From Clostridiales bacterium (GTDB lineage: Bacteria > Bacillota > Clostridia > Christensenellales > HGM11417), in the NCBI GenBank assembly GCA_012519285.1, contig JAAYQN010000017.1, positions 1-62,727 of the forward strand: DNA of 62,727 nucleotides. The letters are read 5' to 3'. Numbering within the stretch: position 1 is the first letter of the stretch; every line of letters starts with the position of its first letter. Position numbers and translations under genes: made by a program. The notes below the pieces were generated by a model that was not told the origin of the DNA, did not search any database, and was given only the letters and a program-made list of their open reading frames with translations. This document shows, piece after piece, positions 25,380 to 33,865 of this stretch.

Positions 25380-25410
25380 TAACCTATGCGAAAGCGGCTG
25401 TCCAATATTA
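25380..25410 (-). promoter_or_regulatory. Candidate sigma-E type promoter of sigK
   Basis: On the minus strand TAATATT (25410-25404), 15 nt, CATAGGTTA (25388-25380). This agrees with the -35 KMATATT and the CATA-type -10 of mother-cell sigma factors, as expected for sigK. Confidence 0.5.
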
Positions 25411-25450
25411 ACAAATTATGGAAAGCGCCTATTTTGCGTAGGCAAAAGCG

Positions 25451-25479
25451 TTTACAAAACACGTTCGCGGTGATATAAT
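25451..25479 (+). promoter_or_regulatory. Promoter of RNase P RNA
   Basis: TTTACA (25451-25456), 17 nt, TATAAT (25474-25479). Confidence 0.8.
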
Positions 25480-25505
25480 ATATGTGGACAATAATACATA
25501 GGTGC

Positions 25506-25851
25506 AAAGTCAATCGGGCAGTCGCGGCGGACCAAAAGGTCCGACGAGGAAAGTCCGAGCATCGCAGGGCAGGGTGCCGGATAACGTCCGGCGGAGGCGA
25601 CTCCAGGGAAAGTGCAATAGAAATAAACCGCCGCACTTTTTGCGGTAAGGGTGGAAAGGCAGGGTAAGAGCCTACCGCGCCGGAGGCGACTTTGGCGGCA
25701 CATGTAAACCCCACCTGATGCAAGACGGAATAGGAAAGCACTATGGCAGCGGCCCGCTGCGCTTTCGGGTAAACGTCGCTTGATTCATATAGCAATATAT
25801 GAACTAGACAGATGGCTGCCTAAAACAGAACTCGGCTTACGGATTGGCTTT
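25506..25851 (+). ncRNA. rnpB: RNase P RNA (catalytic subunit)
   Basis: The ribozyme that cuts the 5-prime leader from pre-tRNAs. Universal elements are visible in order: GAGGAAAGTCCGAGC near the start, CAGGGAAAGTGCAATAGAAA, GGGTAAGAGCCTACCG, and ACAGAACTCGGCTTACGG at the end. The 5-prime AAGTCAATC (25507-25515) pairs with GATTGGCTT (25842-25850) to form P1. The overall layout looks like the ancestral type A; I did not fold it fully. It is followed by a strong terminator. Confidence 0.97.
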
Positions 25852-25867
25852 ACACCTTGTAAAATGA

Positions 25868-25898
25868 GGCCGCGGCATTCGCCGCGGCCCTCGTTTTT
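25868..25898 (+). terminator. Terminator of rnpB
   Basis: GGCCGCGGC (25868-25876), loop ATTC, GCCGCGGCC (25881-25889), followed by a T-run. Confidence 0.9.
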
Positions 25899-26129
25899 AT
25901 GCTGCCGCCGGTATGTTTAATATTTAACCGCATAATACCTGAGATACTGCGACAATTTGGCTTCCTATAAGAAAATAAAAATATTGTTCCGCTGTAATAG
26001 ATACCGATAGCGATATATTCTGCGTCGGCAATGGGCGGCGAAAACACCATGGGAAGGTTGTTTGTTATAAATATTAGATGACTGATAAGGCGGATTTTTC
26101 GGATTTATTCAATAATGAAAAATACTTTC

Positions 26130-26160
26130 GTCCTATAGGCTTTGTCTATAGGACTTTTTT
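26130..26160 (+). terminator. Orphan intrinsic terminator
   Basis: A perfect 9-bp stem (26130-26138 with 26146-26154), 7-nt loop, six T residues. The 230 bases between the rnpB terminator and this one hold no coding frame longer than about 16 codons and no known RNA; an unknown small RNA could end here. Confidence 0.8.
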
Positions 26161-26213
26161 ATAGTAAAAACCGCAGGCTTGCCCATGGTGCAATATATTG
26201 CTTTCCATTTATA

Positions 26214-26242
26214 TTGACACCTTTCCCATAAAAAGGTATAAT
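26214..26242 (+). promoter_or_regulatory. Promoter of rex with an internal inverted repeat
   Basis: TTGACA (26214-26219), 17 nt, TATAAT (26237-26242): perfect consensus. The spacer region contains ACCTTT-N7-AAAGGT (26219-26237), a 6-bp inverted repeat that could bind a regulator. It does not resemble the Rex site TTGTGAA-N6-TTCACAA. Confidence 0.8.
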
Positions 26243-26276
26243 TATTTATTAATTAAGCAATAGTCGGGGTGGTGAT

Positions 26277-26915
26277 ATGAAGAAGAGGGAAAAAATATCC
26301 GAGGCCGTCATAAAGAGGCTTCCCATATATTACCACTGCCTCAAATGGCTGGAAAACGACGGCATTACCAGGGTATCCTCAAACATTATCTCGGGCATGC
26401 TCAACGTCACAGCTTCCCAGGTAAGGCAGGATTTTTCCAACTTCGGCGAGTTCGGGCAGCAGGGTTACGGATACGACGTGGCCTTTTTAAAAAACCAGAT
26501 AGCCGCCATCCTCGGCCTTGACAAGAGGTACAACGTCATAGTTATAGGCGCGGGCAGGATTGGCGAGGCGCTCGCCAGCTACAAGGGCTTTAAGAATGAG
26601 GGATTCGACTTTATCGCCGCATTTGACATCGACACCAAGGGAAGGGATATGATAGGCGACGTCCCCCTCTATCATTACGACAAGCTGGAGGAGTTCGCCA
26701 AAGACAACAGGATAGACATCGCCGTCATCGCCATCCCCGCCGAAAGCTGCAAGGAAGTGGCGGCGTTCATCAAAAAGCTGGACATAAAATCAATATGGAA
26801 CTTCGCCCCGGTATTTTTATACATGGGCGAGGACATCGCAGTCGAGAATATCAACATGAGCGAGAGCCTCTTCATGCTGGTTTACAAGGCCAACAATCTG
26901 ATAAAGGAGAAATGA
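26277..26915 (+). CDS. rex: Redox-sensing transcriptional repressor Rex
   Basis: A 212-residue DNA-binding protein that senses the NADH/NAD ratio and represses fermentative and respiratory genes when NADH is low. The N-terminal winged helix (RLPIYYHCLKWL, then TASQVRQDFSNFGEFGQQGYGY) is diagnostic. The Rossmann domain has GAGRIG at 91-96 and AAFDID. The C-terminal helix that swaps between subunits ends in NLIKEK. It is the first gene of an operon with an Lrp-type regulator 1 nt downstream. Confidence 0.97.
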   Translation: MKKREKISEAVIKRLPIYYHCLKWLENDGITRVSSNIISGMLNVTASQVRQDFSNFGEFGQQGYGYDVAFLKNQIAAILGLDKRYNVIVIGAGRIGEALASYKGFKNEGFDFIAAFDIDTKGRDMIGDVPLYHYDKLEEFAKDNRIDIAVIAIPAESCKEVAAFIKKLDIKSIWNFAPVFLYMGEDIAVENINMSESLFMLVYKANNLIKEK

Positions 26916-26916
26916 G

Positions 26917-27408
26917 ATGGAAAAGTTGAAGAGAAAAATCCTTAAGCTGCTCTCGGAGGACTGCAGGCTTTCTCCCGAAAAAATAGCGCTGATGCTGGGC
27001 ACTGACGCCTCCCAGGTGAAGGCGGCAATCGAGGAGATGGAAAAATCAGGCGCCATCGTAAAGTATTCCGCCATCGTCAACGAGGGGAAATTGTCGGAAG
27101 ACAGGGTGGAGGCGCTGATAGAGGTCAAGGTCACCCCGCAAAAGAGCCGTGGCTTTGACGCAATCGCCGAGGAAATTTACAGGTTTCCCGAAGTAAAGAG
27201 CCTCTACCTCATGAGCGGGGGCTTCGATTTTACCGTGGTGATAGAGGGAAAGAGCTTGAATGACGTGGCGCTCTTCGTGTCAGAAAAGCTCTCCGCCATC
27301 GAGAACGTCGTAGGCACCGCGACGCATTTCATCCTCAAAAAGTATAAGATAGAAGGAATCGTCGTGACGGAATCAGATTCCAACAACAGGATACCGTTTC
27401 ATCCATGA
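26917..27408 (+). CDS. Lrp/AsnC-family regulator
   Basis: A 163-residue regulator with an N-terminal helix-turn-helix (CRLSPEKIALMLGTDASQVKAAIEEMEKSG) and a C-terminal RAM/ACT-like domain (ALIEVKVTPQ through FPEVKSLYLMSGGFDFTVVIEG) that usually binds amino acids. It is one nt after rex, and its stop overlaps the aminotransferase start (ATGA). The tight pairing with an aminotransferase is common in Clostridia and suggests control of amino-acid metabolism. The effector is unknown. Confidence 0.9.
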   Translation: MEKLKRKILKLLSEDCRLSPEKIALMLGTDASQVKAAIEEMEKSGAIVKYSAIVNEGKLSEDRVEALIEVKVTPQKSRGFDAIAEEIYRFPEVKSLYLMSGGFDFTVVIEGKSLNDVALFVSEKLSAIENVVGTATHFILKKYKIEGIVVTESDSNNRIPFHP

Positions 27409-28595
27409 ACTATGACGACAAGATAAGCCAAAAATTGAAAATGATAAAGCCCTCGGGGATAAGGAAGTTCTTCGACCTCGTGCTGGAGGAAAAGGACGCC
27501 GTCTCCCTCGGCGTGGGCGAGCCCGACTTCGTCACGCCGTGGAGCATTAGGAACGCTGCCATAAAATCCATTCAGAAGGGCTATACCCAATATACCTCCA
27601 ACAGCGGCATGCTGGAGCTGAGGGAGAAGATTGCCGAGTACTTAAATGTAAGGTTCGGCCTTTCCTACGACCCAAAATCCGAGGTCGTGGTCACGGTGGG
27701 CGCCAGCGAGGCCATCGACCTCGCGCTCCGCTCAATAATAAATGACGGCGACGAGGTGATAGTCCCCGAGCCCTCATACGTATCCTACTTCCCTTGCGTC
27801 ATCATGAGCGGGGGGATACCCGTGCCCGCCGAATGCAGGGCGGAAGAGGGCTTCAAGCTTTCCCCTGAGGCCCTCAGGAGAAAGATAACCAAAAAGACCA
27901 AGGCGCTTATTCTGTCCTATCCCAATAACCCCACGGGGGCAATAATGGATGCAGGCAGCCTCGAGGCAGTCGCCGAGGTGGCGAGAGAGCGCGACCTTCT
28001 GGTCATCTCCGACGAGATATACGCCGAGCTCACCTACCTCGGAAAGCACATATCCATCGCATCGCTCGACGGTATGAGGGAGCGCTGCATAGTGATAAAC
28101 GGCTTCTCCAAGGCGTTTGCCATGACGGGCTGGCGGCTCGGGTATTTTGCCGCGCCCCAGCCCCTCGCGCGCGCCATGCTCAAGCTCCACCAGTACGTGA
28201 TAATGTGCGCTCCCACGAACGCCCAGCACGCCGCCCTCCAGGCGCTGACGGAAGGGCTTTCCGACGGCTTTGCCGCCGTCGAGGAGATGAAGGAGGAATA
28301 CGACAGGAGAAGAAGGTTCATTGTCGATGCCTTCAACGGCATGGGCCTGGAGTGCTACCAGCCTTACGGGGCGTTTTACGTCTTCCCCAAGGTGTCCTCA
28401 ACGGGGCTTGACGGCAAGCAGTTTGCCGAAAAGCTGCTAAAGGCAAAGAAAGTGGCGGTGGTGCCGGGGATAAGCTTTGGCGAGTGCGGCAAGGATTTTA
28501 TCAGGTGCAGCTACGCTTATTCCATGAAGGCGCTGATGTACGCCGTGGAAAGGATAGGGGAATTCGTCGAGGAGCTCAAGGCGGGCAGGCTGTAG
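27405..28595 (+). CDS. Class I/II PLP-dependent aminotransferase
   Basis: A 396-residue fold-type I aminotransferase of the aspartate/aromatic group (PatA/AspC-like). The N-terminal LGVGEPDF, the GASEAIDLALR cofactor-phosphate site, SYPNNPTG at 171-178, SDEIYAELTY and the Schiff-base Lys236 in NGFSKAFAMTGWRLGY are all present, with Arg near the C-terminus in IRCSYA for the substrate carboxylate. The amino donor cannot be decided; aspartate, alanine or aromatic amino acids are possible. Translationally coupled to the Lrp-type gene. Confidence 0.92.
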   Translation: MNYDDKISQKLKMIKPSGIRKFFDLVLEEKDAVSLGVGEPDFVTPWSIRNAAIKSIQKGYTQYTSNSGMLELREKIAEYLNVRFGLSYDPKSEVVVTVGASEAIDLALRSIINDGDEVIVPEPSYVSYFPCVIMSGGIPVPAECRAEEGFKLSPEALRRKITKKTKALILSYPNNPTGAIMDAGSLEAVAEVARERDLLVISDEIYAELTYLGKHISIASLDGMRERCIVINGFSKAFAMTGWRLGYFAAPQPLARAMLKLHQYVIMCAPTNAQHAALQALTEGLSDGFAAVEEMKEEYDRRRRFIVDAFNGMGLECYQPYGAFYVFPKVSSTGLDGKQFAEKLLKAKKVAVVPGISFGECGKDFIRCSYAYSMKALMYAVERIGEFVEELKAGRL

Positions 28596-28649
28596 TAATA
28601 AAACGGCACGCTTATGCGTATTATATATTGTAAAACCGGCCTGACAGGG

Positions 28650-28685
28650 GCGGGAAAAAGCGCTGATGGAGGCTTCTTTTCCCGC
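28650..28685 (+). terminator. Possible terminator of the rex operon
   Basis: GCGGGAAAA (28650-28658) pairs with TTTTCCCGC (28677-28685) over an 18-nt loop. The following sequence is AT-rich but lacks a T-run, so it is uncertain. Confidence 0.45.
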
Positions 28686-28692
28686 ATTAAAA

Positions 28693-28721
28693 TTGACAAA
28701 GCCCGACAAAAGTAATATAAT
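28693..28721 (+). promoter_or_regulatory. Consensus promoter of greA-lysS
   Basis: TTGACA (28693-28698), 17 nt, TATAAT (28716-28721): perfect consensus, about 140 nt before greA. Confidence 0.88.
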
Positions 28722-28749
28722 AATTTGACGGATTCGGAGGAACTTTTCG

Positions 28750-28785
28750 TAATATTTACAGTTTGCCTGTAAATATTATATTTTT
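28750..28785 (+). terminator. Leader hairpin with T-run between the promoter and greA
   Basis: A perfect 12-bp, AU-rich stem (28750-28761 with 28767-28778), 5-nt loop, then TATTTTT. It starts about 22 nt after the predicted transcription start, so it would yield a transcript of roughly 55-60 nt or act as an attenuator before greA. Confidence 0.6.
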
Positions 28786-28863
28786 CTATATTTTTGCGGC
28801 GCAGTCAGAAAATCCGGATGCCCGCCCTTCTACCCAAGGGTAAAAATGATGGAGGTTGCATGT

Positions 28864-29340
28864 ATGTCAAAAGAAGTGTACTTGACGCCTAAAGGCTACG
28901 AGGAATTGGAAAAGAAGCTTGAGTACCTCAAGGTCATTTGCAGGAGGGAGGTCGCGGAGAAGATTAAGGCCGCGAGGGAATTCGGGGACATCTCGGAAAA
29001 CGCCGAATACGACACCGTCAAGGAAGAGCAGGCGATGATAGAGGGGGAAATATACGAGATCGAGCAAAAATTAAAATCCGCCAAGATCATTAACGAGGAA
29101 AACATCGATACCAGCGAAGTCAACCTGGGATGCACCATAACTTTGTTCGATTTCGAGTATAAAGAGGAGATCACCTATAAAATCGTAGGCACTGCCGAGG
29201 CAGACCCCTCAAAGAACATGATAAGCAACGAGTCTCCTGTTGGCAAGGCAGCCTTAGGCAAGCACAAGGGCGACATCATCATCGTCGATACCCCGGGCGG
29301 AAAGAGCAAGTTCCAGATTCTCGATATCAGGGTTAAATAA
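28864..29340 (+). CDS. greA: Transcription elongation factor GreA
   Basis: A 158-residue factor that rescues backtracked RNA polymerase by stimulating transcript cleavage. The N-terminal coiled coil carries EFGDISENAEYDTVKEEQ, with the acidic Asp-x-x-x-x-Glu tip residues, and the C-terminal FKBP-like domain has GCTITLFD and ESPVGKAALGKHKGD. I chose ATG 28864 because GGAGG (28851-28855) lies 8 nt upstream; an ATG at 28846 overlaps that site. It heads an operon with lysS 9 nt downstream. Confidence 0.95.
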   Translation: MSKEVYLTPKGYEELEKKLEYLKVICRREVAEKIKAAREFGDISENAEYDTVKEEQAMIEGEIYEIEQKLKSAKIINEENIDTSEVNLGCTITLFDFEYKEEITYKIVGTAEADPSKNMISNESPVGKAALGKHKGDIIIVDTPGGKSKFQILDIRVK

Positions 29341-29349
29341 GAGGTTGAA

Positions 29350-30852
29350 ATGGAAGAAAACATCAGGGCCGAGGACCAGGTTTCCCAGCAGGACGAGCAG
29401 CTTGACTTAAACGAGATCATTCGCATTCGCCAGGAAAAGCTTTTCGAGCTGACAAGGGAGGGCAAAAACCCTTTTGAAGAAGTCAGGTACGAAAAGACCC
29501 ACACCTCAAAACAGATAAAGGATAACTTCGAGAGCCTTCAAAACGCCGAAGTCTCTGTGGCCGGCAGGATAGTGAGCAGGCGGGTCATGGGAAAGGCTTC
29601 TTTCTGCCATATCCTCGACGGAGAAGGGACCATTCAGCTTTACGTCAGGAGCAACGATGTGGAGGACTACGAGGGATTTAAGAAGCTCGACATCGGCGAC
29701 ATCATAGGCGCGTCGGGCAACGTGTTTAAAACCAAGACTGGTGAGATCTCCGTGCACGTAAAGAGCCTAAAACTCCTCGCCAAGTCGCTCTACCCCCTGC
29801 CTGAAAAATACCATGGCCTGCGCGACCCCGACCTTCGGTACAGGCAGAGGTACCTCGACCTCATCGCTAACCCCGAGGTCAAGGAAACGTTTAAGGTTCG
29901 CTCAAAGGTTATATCCGCCATCAGGGAATACCTTGACGGTCTTGGCTTCGTCGAGGTGGAAACGCCTGTCTTGAACATAATCCCGGGCGGGGCAAACGCC
30001 AAGCCCTTTATAACTTTCCATAACACATTAAACCTCAGCATGTACTTAAGGATTGCCCCCGAGCTGTACTTAAAGAGGCTGATCGTGGGCGGATTTGAGA
30101 AGGTGTACGAGCTCGGTCGCATGTTCAGGAACGAGGGAATGAGCGTAAAGCACAACCCCGAGTTTACCATGATAGAGCTGTATCAGGCGTACGCCGACTA
30201 CAACGACATGATGAGGCTTACCGAAGAGATATACGGCCACGTGGTGGACAGGCTGGGCACAGGCTACGGGATAACCTATCAGGGGCAAAAGATAGACCTT
30301 AAGCCCCCCTACGAGAGGCTCACCATGATTGAGGTCGTGAAAAAATACGCCGGTCTGGACTTTGATCGGCTCGACGCGGGGCAGGCAAAACGGATACTTG
30401 CCGACAAGGGGCTCGACACCCAAAAGAGCGACACGTGGGGAGAGCTTTTATACCTTGCCTTCGACCAGCTGGTGGAGGACAAGCTCATCCAGCCCACGTT
30501 CGTCATAGACTATCCCATAGAGGTTTCGCCGCTCGCCAAGAGGAAAAAGGGCGACCCGCGCCTTGCCGAGCGCTTCGAGTTTTTCGTGATGGCGAGGGAG
30601 ATGGGCAACGCCTACAGCGAGCTCAACGACCCAATAGACCAGAAGGAAAGGTTTTTAAGGCAGGCTGCGCTGCGCGAGAGTGGCGACGAGGAGGCACAGA
30701 TGTACGACGAGGACTTTGTCATCGCGCTCTCTTACGGCATGCCTCCCACGGGGGGGCTGGGCCTCGGGGTGGACAGGCTGGTGATGCTGCTCACAGACAG
30801 CTCGTCCATCCGCGATGTCATACTCTTCCCCACGATGAAGCCCAAAAAGTAA
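29350..30852 (+). CDS. lysS: Lysine--tRNA ligase (class II)
   Basis: A 500-residue class IIb synthetase charging tRNA-Lys. It has the N-terminal OB-fold anticodon domain ([20 protein letters not shown]), motif 1 around [20 protein letters not shown], motif 2 with [24 protein letters not shown] (split here by domain knowledge) and motif 3 [16 protein letters not shown]. Length matches bacterial LysRS. greA-lysS is a conserved firmicute order. A GAGGTT ribosome site precedes the ATG. Confidence 0.97.
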   Translation: MEENIRAEDQVSQQDEQLDLNEIIRIRQEKLFELTREGKNPFEEVRYEKTHTSKQIKDNFESLQNAEVSVAGRIVSRRVMGKASFCHILDGEGTIQLYVRSNDVEDYEGFKKLDIGDIIGASGNVFKTKTGEISVHVKSLKLLAKSLYPLPEKYHGLRDPDLRYRQRYLDLIANPEVKETFKVRSKVISAIREYLDGLGFVEVETPVLNIIPGGANAKPFITFHNTLNLSMYLRIAPELYLKRLIVGGFEKVYELGRMFRNEGMSVKHNPEFTMIELYQAYADYNDMMRLTEEIYGHVVDRLGTGYGITYQGQKIDLKPPYERLTMIEVVKKYAGLDFDRLDAGQAKRILADKGLDTQKSDTWGELLYLAFDQLVEDKLIQPTFVIDYPIEVSPLAKRKKGDPRLAERFEFFVMAREMGNAYSELNDPIDQKERFLRQAALRESGDEEAQMYDEDFVIALSYGMPPTGGLGLGVDRLVMLLTDSSSIRDVILFPTMKPKK

Positions 30853-30862
30853 AGGTGGAAAA

Positions 30863-31798
30863 ATGGATTTAAGGGTAACCAAGGAGAGGCTCAACGACCA
30901 CTTAAGCTACGATTGGTGGAAGTACATCGCCATACTGGTCGCCAGCATTTTTTTCTGGAGCCTGATATTCACCATGACTTCGCCACGGCTCACCTCAGAC
31001 AAGAAGATGGAGGTATTTTTTATCGTGGACGGGTACGACGCCGATGGGGCGGAGAGAGTGCGCGCCAGGCTTTACGATTACCTCTCGCAGGATTTTGTCG
31101 ACCTCTCTTTTAACAGCTACAGCGCCAGCGACGAATACACTACCAGCCAGGTGCTGACCGCAAGGATATCCATCAGGGAAGGGGACCTGTATGTCTTCGC
31201 TTATTCCGACAAGGCAAAGGAGAACACCTTCGGCGTCTACGTGGATAGGGACTTGTTTGTCGATTTCGAGACGCTGATTGCCGATGCAAAGGCCTTCGGC
31301 GCCGACGTCATGAGCGAGGAGCAATTCAATGAGCTCAACGTGGGAAAGAGGGAGTACCGCACGCCCGAGAGGCTTCGCGAGGGATATCAGAGTTACGTAA
31401 GGACCAGGCAGCGCGCGTTGGCGGAAGCGGAAAAGCTCGAGAGGTTTATTCAGATGTACGGCGAAGCGGAAGGCGAGCCGCTCTTTTTGAGGTACAGCCG
31501 CAACCTGGTGACCAGGGAGCTTTTCCCGGAGGAAAACCTGTCCCTGGGCGAGGAAAAGATATGGGGTCTCAACTTCAATGCCTTTGCCGAAAACATATCG
31601 GACTTCAACAACTACGGCTTCATATATTCGGGGGTAAACCCGCAGACCGGCTCAATCTATCCCATCAGATACGCGATGGGCTTCGTGTCCTTCAAGAATG
31701 AAAACATGCCCCTTTACTACGAGAACCTCGCGGTAATAAACTTCTTTATCGAAACCTTCTATCAGCCCGAGATAGACAGGCAGGCAGAGGGGGCTTAA
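30863..31798 (+). CDS. Membrane-anchored protein of unknown function
   Basis: A 311-residue protein I do not recognise. One membrane helix at about residues 20-38 follows a short N-terminus; the rest (about 270 residues) is polar and would lie outside the cell. It contains many aromatic and acidic residues and no cysteine. It begins 10 nt after lysS and is followed by a short terminator-like hairpin, so it seems the last gene of the greA-lysS unit. Confidence 0.7.
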   Translation: MDLRVTKERLNDHLSYDWWKYIAILVASIFFWSLIFTMTSPRLTSDKKMEVFFIVDGYDADGAERVRARLYDYLSQDFVDLSFNSYSASDEYTTSQVLTARISIREGDLYVFAYSDKAKENTFGVYVDRDLFVDFETLIADAKAFGADVMSEEQFNELNVGKREYRTPERLREGYQSYVRTRQRALAEAEKLERFIQMYGEAEGEPLFLRYSRNLVTRELFPEENLSLGEEKIWGLNFNAFAENISDFNNYGFIYSGVNPQTGSIYPIRYAMGFVSFKNENMPLYYENLAVINFFIETFYQPEIDRQAEGA

Positions 31799-31819
31799 AA
31801 AAGAGCGGCATTATCGCGA

Positions 31820-31842
31820 GAGGGGCGAGCTGTCCCCTTTTT
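31820..31842 (+). terminator. Short terminator after the greA-lysS unit
   Basis: AGGGG (31821-31825) pairs with CCCCT (31834-31838) over an 8-nt loop, followed by T residues. The stem is short, so read-through into the next gene is likely. Confidence 0.5.
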
Positions 31843-31851
31843 TGGCGTTAT

Positions 31852-33198
31852 ATGAGGATTAAAATTGACATACACAATATGCCAATATACGAGGCAGCCT
31901 GCCGCTATGGCGGCTGCCGTTTTCATATGCCGGGCCATAAGGCGGCGCCCGTAATGAAGAAGTTTTTCGGCAGGGCGGCCAGCCTGGACATAACCGAGCT
32001 CTCTTTTTCGGACAACCTCTTGAACGCAAAGGGCGCCATCCTCGAGGCGGAGATGCTATGCGCCAAGCTTTACGGTGCCGAACGGGTAAAATTTGGCACC
32101 TGCGGCTCCACCGTAAACATCCTCTCTTTAATCCACAGCCTGCGCCCTTTGGGCGGAAAGCTGATAATTCAGAAAAATTCCCATGTCTCGGTATACTCTG
32201 CCCTTTTGTTATCAGACATTGAGCCCGTCATCCTCGAATGCTCTATTGATGAGGACGGCATTCCAAAGCACCCTGCGCCCGGGGACGTAAAGGGGGCGGT
32301 GGAGCAAAACCCCGACTGCATTGGCGCTCTCATCACCAGCCCCGATTATTTCGGCTTCTGCGCAGATTTAAGAGGGATAAAAGAGGCATTAAAGGGCAGG
32401 CTGCTGCTCGTAGACGCCGCGCACGGGGGGCATTTGCCGTTAATTTACGAGGGCATATACCTGCCCGCCGACGCCTACGCGGTCTCGGCACACAAGGCAC
32501 TGCTGGGGCTTACCGGCGCAAGTTTTACGGCCTTCAACGATGAAGCGCTCTTTGAGCCCTTTATGGAAAGCTTCAGGATGTTCCATACCTCAAGCCCTTC
32601 CTATCCCGTGCTGGCAAGCCTTGACCTTTCGCGCGAGGGCATGCAAAAAAACGGGCAAAGGCTGCTTAAGGAGCTTGCTGCCGCCTGCGCCGAGCTCAAA
32701 GGCAAGCTGGAAAAGCTTGGCTACGCTTGCGTAAAAAACGACGACCCCGCAAAGCTCGCCGTAAAGCCCCCCAGGGGCAGCGGCCACCATTTGTATAAAA
32801 AGCTGGAAGAAAGGGGAGCCTTTCTGGAGCTTTCCACCCCAAGCTGCGCCTTGGCTCTCCTTTCCGTAACAGATGGCAAGAGGGAGGCGAAAAAGCTCTT
32901 TAAGGTTTTAAAGGAAGTCCTCCCCTTGCTTAAAGATGGCTGCCCGCCGAGGAGCTTTGCGGGCTTTAAGACCCAGAGGGCCATGCCCTACCTCGAGGCT
33001 GCGAAAGCGGAAAGGGAGAGGGTGCCGCTCTCTCAGGCCGTGGGGAGGGTGGCGGCGGCAAACGCCGGGCTTTATCCTCCCTTTTACCCGCTCGTAACCT
33101 GCGGCGAGGTGCTGACGCCCCAGATCTGCGAGGCTCTGGCCGAATGCGGCGAACAGGCGTTTGGAGTTGATTTTCACCATATTTTTGTGGTAAAATAG
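31852..33198 (+). CDS. Orn/Lys/Arg decarboxylase-family PLP enzyme (YaaO-like)
   Basis: A 448-residue fold-type I PLP enzyme of the short basic amino-acid decarboxylase group often found just before tmk in Bacillota. It has RFHMPGHK near the N-terminus, a cofactor-stacking His111 (KNSHVSVYSALL), Asp188 and the candidate Schiff-base Lys215 in SAHKALLGLTGAS; most relatives read SAHKTLPALTQ. The C-terminal wing domain is present. The first ATG at 31852 has no ribosome site, and ATG 31879 (MPIYEA) is an alternative start. The substrate could be lysine, arginine or another amino acid. Confidence 0.82.
   Translation: MRIKIDIHNMPIYEAACRYGGCRFHMPGHKAAPVMKKFFGRAASLDITELSFSDNLLNAKGAILEAEMLCAKLYGAERVKFGTCGSTVNILSLIHSLRPLGGKLIIQKNSHVSVYSALLLSDIEPVILECSIDEDGIPKHPAPGDVKGAVEQNPDCIGALITSPDYFGFCADLRGIKEALKGRLLLVDAAHGGHLPLIYEGIYLPADAYAVSAHKALLGLTGASFTAFNDEALFEPFMESFRMFHTSSPSYPVLASLDLSREGMQKNGQRLLKELAAACAELKGKLEKLGYACVKNDDPAKLAVKPPRGSGHHLYKKLEERGAFLELSTPSCALALLSVTDGKREAKKLFKVLKEVLPLLKDGCPPRSFAGFKTQRAMPYLEAAKAERERVPLSQAVGRVAAANAGLYPPFYPLVTCGEVLTPQICEALAECGEQAFGVDFHHIFVVK
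33167..33196 (+). promoter_or_regulatory. Promoter of tmk inside the end of the decarboxylase gene
   Basis: TTGATT (33167-33172), 18 nt, TAAAAT (33191-33196), overlapping the last codons of the upstream gene. Confidence 0.5.
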
Positions 33199-33218
33199 AG
33201 GCGGGAAGGGCATAGGCT

Positions 33219-33848
33219 ATGAGAAAAGGCAAGTTTATAACCTTTGAGGGCTGCGAGGGCGTTGGCAAGAGCACGCAGATAAGGGCTCTCAAGGCTTACC
33301 TTGAGGAAAAGGGCATTGACCATATAGTCACTCGCGAGCCCGGAGGTTCCGCGATTGCCGAAAAGATAAGGGACATAATCCTCTCTTCAGAAAACGAGGG
33401 GATGGATTACGCATGCGAGGCGCTGCTTTACGCCGCGGCTCGGGCGCAGCACCTCAAGGACATGGTTATCCCCGCTCTCGAAAGGGGGGCAATCGTGATC
33501 TGCGACAGGTTCGTGGACTCCACCTTCGCCTACCAGGGCATAGCGAGGGACCTGGGCGAGGAGTTCGTGGACCAATTAAACCGCCTTTCTACAAAAGGGA
33601 TAATGCCCGACATTACCATATTTTTGGATTTTCCGCCGCAGCTTTCCTTCAAGAGAAAGGGGGGAGCAGACAGGGAGGACAGGCTGGAAAGCCAGGACAT
33701 GGAGTTTCACGCAAAGGTATACGAGGGGTATAAAATCCTCGCCAGACAGGAGCCCCAAAGGTTTGTGAGCATAGACGCCTCGGGTTCCAAGAATGAGACG
33801 AGGGAAAAGGTGCTCGCGGCGCTTAAAAGCAGGGGCATCTTGGAATAA
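33219..33848 (+). CDS. tmk: Thymidylate kinase
   Basis: A 209-residue kinase making dTDP from dTMP. The P-loop GCEGVGKST lies at 11-19, the substrate motif is REPGGSAIAEKIRD, the DR motif is CDRFVDSTFAYQG, and the LID region is KGGADREDRLE. Length is typical. It leads the conserved run tmk-darA-holB-ricT, which links DNA replication with signalling. Confidence 0.97.
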   Translation: MRKGKFITFEGCEGVGKSTQIRALKAYLEEKGIDHIVTREPGGSAIAEKIRDIILSSENEGMDYACEALLYAAARAQHLKDMVIPALERGAIVICDRFVDSTFAYQGIARDLGEEFVDQLNRLSTKGIMPDITIFLDFPPQLSFKRKGGADREDRLESQDMEFHAKVYEGYKILARQEPQRFVSIDASGSKNETREKVLAALKSRGILE

Positions 33849-33865
33849 TAAAAAGGGGGGAATGT

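Noticed and set aside
31865-31890. TTGACA near the start of the YaaO-like decarboxylase
   Set aside because: It lies inside the coding start with no well-spaced -10 box, and conserved N-terminal residues begin upstream of any start it could give.
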